This document shows, in pieces, positions 38,378 to 45,741 of a DNA stretch of 64,000 nucleotides; position 1 is the first letter of the stretch; each line of letters begins with the position of its first letter. A model generated the notes under the pieces. The model worked only from the letters and a program-made list of their open reading frames with translations, made no database searches and was not told the origin of the DNA. The DNA is taken from contig NZ_OX419519.1 in the NCBI RefSeq assembly GCF_948472415.1, positions 4,650,001 to 4,714,000 of the forward strand, written 5' to 3'. The DNA comes from Kitasatospora fiedleri. GTDB lineage: Bacteria > Actinomycetota > Actinomycetes > Streptomycetales > Streptomycetaceae. The position numbers were made by a program, and so were the translations under genes.

Positions 38378-38408
38378 GGTGACCCGGCCGCCTTAAGGCC
38401 GGGTCACC
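38378..38408 (+). terminator. Hairpin between mca and the small membrane gene
   Basis: GGTGACCCGGCC and GGCCGGGTCACC pair perfectly (12 bp) around GCCTTAA, ending 9 bases before the next ATG. It may end mca or shield the ribosome-binding site GGAGGA that follows it. Confidence 0.65.
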
Positions 38409-38416
38409 ATGGAGGA

Positions 38417-38608
38417 ATGAGCACCCCCGTGAACCCCGTCCAGCTCGCCACCGCCCTGGCCCTCGACGAAACCAAGGTCACCCCCGGCCTCCTCGGCTTC
38501 GTCGTCTTCGCGGTCCTCGGCATCGCCACCTGGTTCCTCCTGAAGTCGATGAACGCCCAGTTCAAGAAGATCGACTTCACCGAGCAGCCCGACCCCAAGG
38601 ACGACTGA
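38417..38608 (+). CDS. Small single-pass membrane protein
   Basis: 63 residues: a short N-terminal segment, one helix (VTPGLLGFVVFAVLGIATWFLLKSM) and a charged tail (NAQFKKIDFTEQPDPKDD), typical of small conserved actinobacterial proteins found after mca. GGAGGA lies immediately before the ATG. Function unknown. Confidence 0.8.
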   Translation: MSTPVNPVQLATALALDETKVTPGLLGFVVFAVLGIATWFLLKSMNAQFKKIDFTEQPDPKDD

Positions 38609-38684
38609 CCTCCGGTGGCCCCACCCCCTGGACCGAGACCCGCCCGGGGCGAACGGCGTCGCGGCCCGCGTGCCGGTGCCGGTG

Positions 38685-39218
38685 CTACCGCTCCGTACGG
38701 CGCAGGAACTGCCAGCCCAGTACGGCCAGGGCGAGCGTCTGCACGAGGGAGGCGAGGACGAGCAGGGGCTGAACGGTGGGGGAGCACCAGAACGCGGTCG
38801 TGCAGACCATGGGCAGGGCCAGGTACGTGAACAGGTCCACTGCGGTCTGGAGCCGCTTGCGCACGGTGCGGCCCGCGAGGTTGCGGTGGTAGGCCTCCCA
38901 GTCGAACACCGTGCCGCGGGCGGAGGTGAGTTCCCCGAGCCTCGGTCCCAGCCGGTCGTGGACGTAGTGGCCGATCGCGGAGATCTTCTCGTCGTTGACC
39001 AGGTAGGTCCAGCCCAGGATCAGGCAGATCGCGGGGACGGAGAGCAGCAGCGGGAACTGCCCGCTCTGGACGGTGACCGCCACGACCGCGGTGGCCGCGG
39101 CGAGGGTGAAGTAGAGCAGGTTGTCGCGGAACCCTATCCGGGTCTTCTGCTCCTCCTTGAGGTGGTCGTACTCGGTCAGCAGGATCCTGCTCTCGGAGAC
39201 GTCGTCCGTGGAGGTCAC
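38685..39218 (-). CDS. Four-helix membrane protein, last gene of the accessory operon
   Basis: A 177-residue protein beginning at GTG after AGGAG (5-base spacing). A charged N-terminus of about 30 residues (ESRILLTEYDHLKEEQKTRI) is followed by two helices (LLYFTLAAATAVVAVTVQ, FPLLLSVPAICLILGWTYLV), a cytoplasmic amphipathic loop with a conserved-looking GTVFDWEAYHRN, and two more helices (LFTYLALPMVCTTAFW, LLVLASLVQTLALAVLGW). I do not recognise a family. It begins 26 bp after the 659-residue membrane protein ends, so it belongs to the same operon and may be its partner, immunity protein or modulator (inference). Confidence 0.75.
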   Translation of the reverse strand: MTSTDDVSESRILLTEYDHLKEEQKTRIGFRDNLLYFTLAAATAVVAVTVQSGQFPLLLSVPAICLILGWTYLVNDEKISAIGHYVHDRLGPRLGELTSARGTVFDWEAYHRNLAGRTVRKRLQTAVDLFTYLALPMVCTTAFWCSPTVQPLLVLASLVQTLALAVLGWQFLRRTER

Positions 39219-39244
39219 AGGCGCTCCTATGCTCGAGTTCGGGG

Positions 39245-41224
39245 TCAGCCGACGACCTGAAGGGACGTCAGGTTCTCGGAGCCGTGCCGTTCGATCCAGC
39301 TCCTCCCGTCGGCCGCTATCCCCTCCAGAAGGCGGAAGGTGTGGGTGGAGCCGGTCGCGCTGAGGGTGATCTCGGAGATCTCCTGGGAGTTCTCGTCCGG
39401 CGCCAGTTGGTGGGCGTCGGCGTCCTTGATGCGGATCTTCCTGGCCGGTCCGTTGGTGAGGACGAGCTCCAGGTCGTAGCCGATGTCGACGTTCTCCGTC
39501 ACCTGCACGGAGGAGAGTGCGTCGAACCGGTAATTGCTCCGCTGCTCGTTCCGGCGTGTCGCGTCCGAGAAGTTGAACTCGGAGCTGACCTCGCGGATGC
39601 CGTCCCGGGTGAACAGGAACAGGCGGAAGACGTAGTGCGAGTACCGCCAGGGGCCGCCCCTGACCCGGCCGCGCTTGTAGGAGGGACCCGGGGCCACCAG
39701 GATGGTGTGGGTGATCAGGTCGCGCCAGGTGAGCCGGTGGTGCCGGAGCGCCTCGTCGACGAACGAGGTCTTGTCGCAGGTGAGCCAGGTCTCCATCTCC
39801 CGCTCGCTGGGGCGCAGGTCGTCCAGGCGTGACTTCCAGCGCTGGTAGGCGGCCTGCCGTGCGGTCAGCTGCTCCTGGTACTCCAGGGTCTCCCGGGCCA
39901 GCCGGTACTCCTCGCGCCGGACCTCCAGCCACCGGGAAGCGGCCGCGTGCCCGGACCAGGCCGCACCGAGCACGGCCAGGAACGTCCACAGCGGGCGGGG
40001 TTGGGCGGCGCCGGACAGCGCCGTGCCGCACGCGGCCAGGGTCGCGGCGGCGGCGACGGCGAGGGCCGCCACGGTCAGGGCCTTCGTCCGATCCGGGGTC
40101 CGCTCCTGGTGCCGGTCGAACAGGGTGCCGTTGTTGTGGCGGTTCCGGGTGTCCTCGGCGAGGTGCCGGATCAGCCAGTTGACCCGGTCCACACCGACCC
40201 GGCTCTCCCGGTAGAGGTCCGCGATCTCTGCGGCGAGGCTGCTGCGGACCTCGGCGGTGTGGGCGAGCCAGGACTCCGAGGTGAACCCGTAGGGCGCGCG
40301 GATGCTGAAGTAGTAGTCGAACGACTGGCGGACGCTGTCGGTGAACCTGCCCTCGGCCGGAGCCGGATCGCGCGGGCGCGGGATTCCGGACCCGGCCGGG
40401 CGGCCCGGCCGGATCTCCCGCCCCCACCACCGGACGCCTAGGCGGGCCGCGGCCGAGCCCGCGGCGAGCGCCACCAGCAGCTCGGCGACCGCCCGGGTCG
40501 GCTCCGCGACCAGTGCCAGGGCCCAGAGCAGCGCGCTGCTGACGACGAACAGGGCCACCCGGGCCGGGAGGGCCGCCCGGGCGGCAGCAGCGGTGCTCGG
40601 GCGGGGCGGGAGGGCCCGCGCCCCGATGGGGACGGGCGCGAAGTAGGCCCAGACCCGTTGGGCCCGATCATTGCCGAAACGCTCTGCCCCGGCCCGTTCG
40701 AGGGTCTCCGCCCACAGGTCGTCCTTCAGCCCCCCGGTGAGCATGAGGTCGAGGTGACGGAGGATCGCGTCGTGCTGGTAGGACGGCAGGTCCTGCAGTT
40801 GCTTCAGCACGGGGCCGGTCTCGCCGCCGGCCGTGCTGAGCACCGCCAGCAGGTCGAAGGTGACGCGCAGGGCCTCCTTCCACCCGTCCTCGGCGTAGGT
40901 CCGCACGAGTCCGGAGGCGTGGCGCAGTGCCTGGACCTCTTCGGTGCCGAGGTCGTGGTGGGTGCGGGCGCTGAGCATGGCGAGCACCCAGTGGAAACGC
41001 ACCTCCGCACCGTCGTACCCGCGGGCGATCGCGTCGGTGATCATCTTGCGGGCGCGGCTGGGGACGCCGTCCTGCAGGAGCCGTACGCCCACGCGGTACT
41101 TCTCCTGCGGCGAGGCATCCGGGTGGGTGATGTAGACGGTGGAGTCGTGCACGATCTGGGCCTGGATCCCGATGGTGGAGCCGTGGGCGGACGAGCTGTA
41201 CGCGGCACCGTTGTCGTTGCTCAT
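39245..41224 (-). CDS. Large membrane protein with N-terminal RHIM/amyloid-like motif
   Basis: 659 residues, no family recognised. Residues 13-32 (AHGSTIGIQAQIVHDSTVYI) match the motif in the phosphorylase encoded just upstream. Residues 40-195 look like a helical repeat region. Two pairs of membrane helices lie at about 219-262 and 382-430, separated by a 120-residue soluble part (SFDYYFSIRAPYGFTSESW). A coiled coil follows (436-470, RREEYRLARETLEYQEQL), then a C-terminal beta-rich domain (about 500-659) with RFDALSSVQVTEN. The ATG overlaps the phosphorylase stop by 4 bases, so the two are co-translated. Motif plus membrane parts suggest an effector triggered by motif assembly (inference). 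Confidence 0.75.
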   Translation of the reverse strand: MSNDNGAAYSSSAHGSTIGIQAQIVHDSTVYITHPDASPQEKYRVGVRLLQDGVPSRARKMITDAIARGYDGAEVRFHWVLAMLSARTHHDLGTEEVQALRHASGLVRTYAEDGWKEALRVTFDLLAVLSTAGGETGPVLKQLQDLPSYQHDAILRHLDLMLTGGLKDDLWAETLERAGAERFGNDRAQRVWAYFAPVPIGARALPPRPSTAAAARAALPARVALFVVSSALLWALALVAEPTRAVAELLVALAAGSAAARLGVRWWGREIRPGRPAGSGIPRPRDPAPAEGRFTDSVRQSFDYYFSIRAPYGFTSESWLAHTAEVRSSLAAEIADLYRESRVGVDRVNWLIRHLAEDTRNRHNNGTLFDRHQERTPDRTKALTVAALAVAAAATLAACGTALSGAAQPRPLWTFLAVLGAAWSGHAAASRWLEVRREEYRLARETLEYQEQLTARQAAYQRWKSRLDDLRPSEREMETWLTCDKTSFVDEALRHHRLTWRDLITHTILVAPGPSYKRGRVRGGPWRYSHYVFRLFLFTRDGIREVSSEFNFSDATRRNEQRSNYRFDALSSVQVTENVDIGYDLELVLTNGPARKIRIKDADAHQLAPDENSQEISEITLSATGSTHTFRLLEGIAADGRSWIERHGSENLTSLQVVG

Positions 41225-42384
41225 GCCGGGCCGCCGGCCGCGGTGACCAGGGAGTTCAGGGCGGTCACCAGCGCGGGGCACTCCGCGACCAGTCCGCGCA
41301 GCCTCCTGAGCGTCATGACCGTCCGCTTCGACGTTTCGGGGGTGTTCCCCCCGGCCGACCGGAGGGCGGAGTCCAGGTCGGTCAGGGCCTCCCGGTAGGT
41401 GTCCTCGTCGAGGATGCCCTCGGCGCGGTGCCGACCCAACTGCTCGCGGAAAAAGTTCAGTTCCGCGATCAGGTCGGTCGGGCCGGATGCCTGCGGGAGC
41501 GTGTTCAGGTGGACGCTGCTACCCGTGACCGTGCCGGCCATGATGCCGACGGTGCTGTGGTGGGCGGTGTTGTTGATGTGGTGGTCGAGCCGGTCGGCCG
41601 AACGGATACTGTCGTCCCGGGGCACGGCGCTCTCCTCCTGTTCCCTCGCCAGTTCCACCGCCAGCCGGGTGGCGAACGCCGCCGCGTTCGCCGCGGCCCG
41701 CGGCTGCCAGTTGCGGTCGTCCGCGCTGTTCTTCGTGCCGTCCGCCCGGTCGCTGATCCCCCGGATGACGGCCACCGGCGCCCCGTTGAGATGGCCGGCC
41801 TGTGCCACGCCGGCCGCCTCCATCTCGATGGCGAGTGCGTCGTTGTAGTGCTGCCGGATCCACTTCGCCTCGGCCGAGATCCGCGAGTTCTGGACGACCT
41901 CGCCGGCGGCGATCGCCCCGAAGCGGACCTGCGGCGCGTCCTCGCGGTCGGGCGCGGGGTCCGCCCAGTCGTTCAAGCGGGCCAGGTGCGAGGCGAGCTG
42001 GCTGATGCCGTGCGGTGCTTCCCACACCCGGGGGCGGGCTTTGAGCCCGTCGTCCTCGCTGGTCCCGCCGTGGTAGGCGTACACGTGCGACGCCATCACC
42101 ACGTCGCCCAGCCTGGTGGTGTCCCACAGGGCGCCGGCGACTCCGACGAACAGCACGGCCACCGGCGAGAACTCCTGGATCGCGCGTTCGGCGATCACCG
42201 CGGCGGAATGGTTCCCCTTGTTCGTCAGACCGAGCGCGACACGGCACGACGTACCCTGCACGGTTCCCACCTCGAACCGCGTCCCACGTTCGTGGCGGTG
42301 CACCTGCGGATTCGCCAGCTTCTGGCGCACGGCCTGGTACTCGAGATTGAGGGCGGTGAGAATCACCACCGGGCCTTTCGACAT
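41221..42384 (-). CDS. Nucleoside phosphorylase-like protein with C-terminal signalling module
   Basis: 387 residues. Residues 1-245 are a purine/uridine phosphorylase or MTA/SAH-nucleosidase fold: VVILTALNLEYQAVR, FVGVAGAL, IAAGEVVQ, the ribose-binding IEMEAAGVAQ (Glu187, Glu189) and GISDRADG with the base-binding Asp212, so it may be active. Residues 274-293 hold a motif (AHHSTVGIMAGTVTGSSVHL) shared with the next gene product. Residues 302-387 are helical (LIAELNFFREQLGRHRAEGILDEDTYREAL), like effector-associated domains of bacterial conflict proteins. The ATG directly abuts the regulator's stop. Metabolic phosphorylases lack such a tail; a sensor or nucleotide-depleting effector role is inferred. 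Confidence 0.8.
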   Translation of the reverse strand: MSKGPVVILTALNLEYQAVRQKLANPQVHRHERGTRFEVGTVQGTSCRVALGLTNKGNHSAAVIAERAIQEFSPVAVLFVGVAGALWDTTRLGDVVMASHVYAYHGGTSEDDGLKARPRVWEAPHGISQLASHLARLNDWADPAPDREDAPQVRFGAIAAGEVVQNSRISAEAKWIRQHYNDALAIEMEAAGVAQAGHLNGAPVAVIRGISDRADGTKNSADDRNWQPRAAANAAAFATRLAVELAREQEESAVPRDDSIRSADRLDHHINNTAHHSTVGIMAGTVTGSSVHLNTLPQASGPTDLIAELNFFREQLGRHRAEGILDEDTYREALTDLDSALRSAGGNTPETSKRTVMTLRRLRGLVAECPALVTALNSLVTAAGGPA

Positions 42385-43127
42385 CTACTCCTCTTCCTCT
42401 CTCGTGTCCTCTTCCGCCGCGGACGGCGCGGGTCGGATCAGCGGCGGGAACAGCACGGTTTTCGGACCCGCCCGGTACAGCCGTGCGGGCCGCCCGCCCG
42501 TGGTCCTGCGGTCCGTGCCGACGGGGACGATGAATCCCTTCGCGGCTTGGACCTTCCGGTAGAAATTGCGGGTGTCGAGTTCGGTGCCCCAGACGGCCTC
42601 GTACACCTGTTGCAGCTCCGCGATGGTGAATTCCTCGCCGCAGAACGCCGTGGCCAGCGCCGAGAACTCGAGCTTGGTGCGCGCGTGCTCGATCCCGTCC
42701 GTGGCGATTCGGCGGTGGTCGAAGGCGAGTTCCACCTCGCCGGAGAGCACGGCTTCCGCAGGCACCCACGCGGCATCGGTGGCATCCGTTCCCGCGACCG
42801 GATCGGGCAGCCCCGGGGCGATCGCCAGGTGGGCCACGGAGACGACCCGGCCCCGCGGATCGCGGCCCGATTCCCCGTACACGGCCAGCTGTTCAAGGTG
42901 CACCCAGCCGGCGGCCAAGGCCGTTTCCTCGCTCAGTTCGCGGTGAGCGGCATCCAGGATCTCCTCGCGATCGTGGTTCAGGAATCCTCCGGGCAGGGCG
43001 GACATGCCCCGAAGGGGTCTTCGCCCCGCTCCACCAGGAGGACGTGCAGGCGGTTCTCCCGCAGCGTCAGGATCACGAGATCGACCGTCAGCAGTACAGG
43101 AGTTGGTGACCACACGTCATCTTGCAT
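42385..43127 (-). pseudogene. NrtR-like Nudix/winged-helix regulator, one frameshift
   Basis: Read with one base restored near 43009-43016 (CCCCTTC[C]GGGGC), the protein is about 248 residues: MQDDVWSPTPVLLTVDLVILTLR, LLVERGEDPFRGMSALPGGFLN, a degenerate Nudix box (EEILDAAHRELSEETAL, one extra residue after the Gly), and a C-terminal winged helix (FTIAELQQVYEAVWGTELDTRNFYRKVQ). Nudix-wHTH proteins of the NrtR type usually bind ADP-ribose and repress NAD-related genes. Its stop abuts the phosphorylase ATG. An inverted repeat over its start codon suggests autoregulation. As read the gene is broken; a sequencing error in the G/C run is possible. Confidence 0.75.
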
Positions 43128-43137
43128 GTCCTGCAAG
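43121..43137 (-). promoter_or_regulatory. Inverted repeat at the head of the accessory operon
   Basis: CTTGCA-TGTCC-TGCAAG, a perfect 6-bp inverted repeat with 5-bp spacer, overlaps the first codons of the regulator gene; a half-site TTGCA-CAAG lies 20 bp further out. It is a candidate operator for the Nudix-wHTH protein. Confidence 0.5.
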
Positions 43138-43547
43138 GTACTTCAGTTACTGTCATTTGCACAAGAAGGGGGTGGGGGCGGCTGCGCCGTGCGACTCCGC
43201 GCCTGCGGCGCGCGGAAGGGCCGCGCGGACCGACCGGCGGTGCAGGGGCGACAGCTTCCGAACCGGCCCCATGTCGCGAGGTAGTGGCGCAAGCGCCAAG
43301 AGCGACGACCTCGAAGCGGGGGCGGCGCCCGGACGGAGGAGCGCCCTGCCCGCTCGCTGGCCCGGTCGTCGTAGCCGGGCTCGTCGGAGGTGCGTCCGCC
43401 TTGCCTCGTGGCGGGCACGCACCCCGGAGCAAGGCCCAGGTCTTGTGGATCGGTTTCGGGAAGGCGTGCGGAGGGCGTACCTTCCCGAATGATCCGTAAA
43501 GTCTTCGAGTGGGCCCGCGCTGCAGTGCGGGTCGGGAGGGTGCGCCC
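43128..43547. other. Gene-free junction with hairpins
   Basis: About 400 bp between the accessory operon and the transposase remnant. I see no credible gene. It holds TGGCGC-AA-GCGCCA (43285-43298) and a 10-bp perfect hairpin TTCGGGAAGG/CCTTCCCGAA (43455-43489, 15-base loop), which may be a terminator or an old insertion boundary. Confidence 0.5.
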
Positions 43548-44075
43548 TTGCTCAGCGCAGTCACCGGCGACGGTTCCACGCAGTCCGGCTCCCTGAGCGA
43601 CGAGATCGTCCGCGAGGACGCTCGCCGGATGCTCGCCGCGGCGCCGGAGGTGGAAGTCAGCCTGTACAAGGCCGAGTTGACTGCCGGAAGCGACGGACAC
43701 GGGCGATGTCCCGTGGTCCGCAACGGCCACCACCGGCCCCGGACAGTGGTCACCGCCGCCGGACCGGCCAAGGTCGAGGCCCCGCGGATCGACAGCCGCC
43801 GCGTCGACGACGCCACCGGCGGGCGCAAGCGGCCCTCCTCCAGGATTCTCGCCCTGTGGTGCCGCAAGTCGCCCTTCTCGACCGTCAAGCTCCGCACCGA
43901 GGTCACCCGCGGTGCGAGCATCCCGGCGGCCGCGCTCGCGATGGTGTTCAAGCCGGTCGAGTCCGCCCAGTCGCGCCGGCGCGCGATCACCGGAACCCAC
44001 CTGGTGCCCCTGGCCCGCGTCGGCGCACGATTCGAGAACGGCGTTTTGGCCGAGCGCGGGGAGCAGGCCGCATGA
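43548..44075 (+). pseudogene. IS256-family transposase with the catalytic core deleted in frame
   Basis: A 175-residue open frame. Residues 1-109 match the N-terminus of mutator-type transposases (LSDEIVREDARRMLAAA, VVRNGHHRPRTVVTAAG, EAPRIDSRRVDDATGGRKR, ALWCRKSP); residues 110-175 match the C-terminus (FSTVKLRTEVTRGASIPAAALAMVFKPVESAQSRRRA, LARVGARFENG). About 240 residues carrying the DDE active site are gone without loss of frame, so it cannot transpose. The TTG start still has GGGAGGG 7 bases upstream, and the stop overlaps the next gene's ATG. The leftover could still bind DNA. Confidence 0.85.
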
Positions 44076-44539
44076 ACCTCGACGACATCCTGCAGAACCC
44101 GGACGAGCACGTCCGCTTCGTGGCATACCTCGACCACCTGGGGCACGTTGCCGCCCGAGACGAGGTCGACCTGGTCAGCCGCGTTCTCACCGATCCGGAT
44201 CAGACGATGGCCCAGTCCGCCGTGCTGCGGCACGTGGACCGTCGAGCCGCCGACCTCTACCCCGGGCCGGCCTACGAGCGGTGGGTGCAGTCGATGATCC
44301 AGGCCGCGATCGACCACCCCTTCCTGGCTCAGCGCCTGCGGGAGTGGTCACTCTTCCGCGCCGTCACGCTCGAGTTGCCCTGGCAGCCGGACGACCTGCT
44401 CGCGTCATCCAACTGGCTCCAGCTCCGGACTGCCGCCGGGACGAACACCGAGGCCACCGAGATCCTCGCCGAAGCCGGCCGCACCAAGCGGATCCGCAAC
44501 ACCGCCCAGGCCGGCCTGGACCTCCGCAGCGAAAGCTGA
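44072..44539 (+). CDS. Hypothetical protein coupled to the transposase remnant
   Basis: 155 residues, family not recognised. It starts with MNLDDILQNPDEHVRFVAYLDHLGHVAARDEVDLV, contains VLRHVDRRAADLYPGPAYERWVQSM and REWSLFRAVTLELPWQPDDLL, and ends in a basic tail (GRTKRIRNTAQAGLDLRSES). Mostly helical, soluble, no signal peptide. ATGA overlap with the remnant means it is translated after the transposase remnant on the same mRNA. Full-length relatives of this transposase are not usually followed by such a gene to my knowledge. Function unknown. Confidence 0.65.
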   Translation: MNLDDILQNPDEHVRFVAYLDHLGHVAARDEVDLVSRVLTDPDQTMAQSAVLRHVDRRAADLYPGPAYERWVQSMIQAAIDHPFLAQRLREWSLFRAVTLELPWQPDDLLASSNWLQLRTAAGTNTEATEILAEAGRTKRIRNTAQAGLDLRSES

Positions 44540-44708
44540 AATCAACTCGCTCGAAATTCCTGATCACTGCTCGCTCTCAGCTTCCTCCGCGCCAAGAAGG
44601 AAGAGACCAAAGGCTGGACCAAGCGGCCCATCGTCGACCTTGGCACCCCCGGAGCGAGGTCTGCGGCCGGCAGGCCCGACCGGCCATGTCGACCGGGCTG
44701 TCGTGCAG

Positions 44709-45008
44709 TCAGTAGCGAAAGCGGGCCTTGTTCCCGTTGATCCGAAGGAGGAACTTTGTGAGCGGTGCCCCACCGTCCATGGGAACAAGAACCAGCCCTA
44801 CAGCATGGATTGCCTCATCAGCTTCCACAGCAGCGTCTGTGTCACCGGTCCTCCAGGCGTCCCGCAAAGCCTCGAAAAGAGGGCGCAGGTTCTCCCACCC
44901 GGGACTGGGAACGAAGCGGCAGTCCGTCCAGAACATGTCGACCTCTTCGAGGACCAGCGTTCCTATCAGGCCGTCGCCACGCTTGATCTGCCAGCTCTCC
45001 TCAGTCAC
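44709..45008 (-). CDS. Hypothetical protein, 99 residues
   Basis: Starts at GTG with GAGGAG in front. Sequence MTEESWQIKRGDGLIGTLVLEEVDMFWTDCRFVPSPGWENLRPLFEALRD suggests an alpha-beta domain; the end LVLVPMDGGAPLTKFLLRINGNKARFRY is basic. Soluble and small. Codon use is less biased than in core genes, consistent with an accessory origin. Not recognised; it resembles short proteins of unknown function scattered in streptomycete accessory regions. Confidence 0.6.
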   Translation of the reverse strand: MTEESWQIKRGDGLIGTLVLEEVDMFWTDCRFVPSPGWENLRPLFEALRDAWRTGDTDAAVEADEAIHAVGLVLVPMDGGAPLTKFLLRINGNKARFRY

Positions 45009-45213
45009 TTCTTCTCCTCGATGATTCGGAGAGCACAGTAGCGCGCAGGCTCCAGCCTTGAGCTCACCGACGGTTGCAGTCCGGCCGGTGCTGACAGGTG
45101 TCCGTTCTCGGCCCTCAACGAAGCCCGGTCGTCGGACGAGGCCTGGAGTTACGCCAGGACCGCCCCCAGACAGAGCCGGGCACGATCACGGACTCCCCGG
45201 AACTCGGTGCAGC

Positions 45214-45574
45214 TCAGGTTGCTGGGCGAACGAGTCCTGTGCCGGACGGCTGAGTCGACGCGAGCGCGGCGACGAGGGCGTCGATCGCGTACTCGTGACC
45301 GGGGAGGTCGCCTGCCTCCCGCAGGAGCGAGACCGCTGTCAGAGAATCCTCCTGACCGACCGGCTCCATCTGGAGCCGTGGGAGCGTCCACTTCAGTCGC
45401 GCCGGATCGGTCTTCCCCTGTATGGCTTCGGCAACGGTCAGAGCGGACAGGAGGGTGAGGCCCCCGGCCTGCCGTGACGCCTCGATGCGCGCTGCCATCC
45501 TGCGGTTGTTCTGCAGAATGTAGTGAGAACGCCCCGGAGTCGAGCACCAGGGAGCGGGCCGGCCGCTCCTTCAC
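45214..45574 (-). pseudogene. VapC-like PIN-domain toxin, broken
   Basis: Two frames give a PIN ribonuclease: VKERPARSLVLDSGAFS (with the first catalytic Asp) and, after a shift near 45528, YILQNNRRMAARIEASRQAGGLTLLSALTVAEAI (with the next acidic residue) and GHEYAIDALVAALAS (third and fourth). One extra base at the shift breaks the frame. The C-terminus stops early at LVRPAT, and the usual final strand may lie in another frame downstream, so probably two lesions. GTG overlaps the stop of the antitoxin remnant, the classical TA arrangement. Confidence 0.7.
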
Positions 45575-45669
45575 GCAGCGCCCCGTTCGACGTCGCCGGC
45601 ACCCTCGTCGCCGAACAGCCCGCGACGCCCGGTCCGGGACCGAAGTTCACTGACCAGGTCGGCAGGCAT
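45571..45669 (-). pseudogene. Antitoxin remnant (VapB-like)
   Basis: A 32-residue frame, MPADLVSELRSRTGRRG followed by a non-homologous end. The first part resembles the start of actinobacterial antitoxins that pair with PIN toxins, which normally have 70-90 residues. The stop (TGA) overlaps the toxin GTG. The middle and end are lost, so no neutralising domain remains. Confidence 0.55.
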
Positions 45670-45741
45670 GGGGACTGGTTCCCGGGTCCCCTGGCTCCGT
45701 GTCGGTTGGCAGGGGCGCCCGGATGTGCGGGACCATGGGGC

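Noticed and set aside
43143..44126. Open frame antisense to the transposase remnant
   Set aside because: No start signal or domain; the plus strand has a recognisable transposase with a ribosome-binding site.
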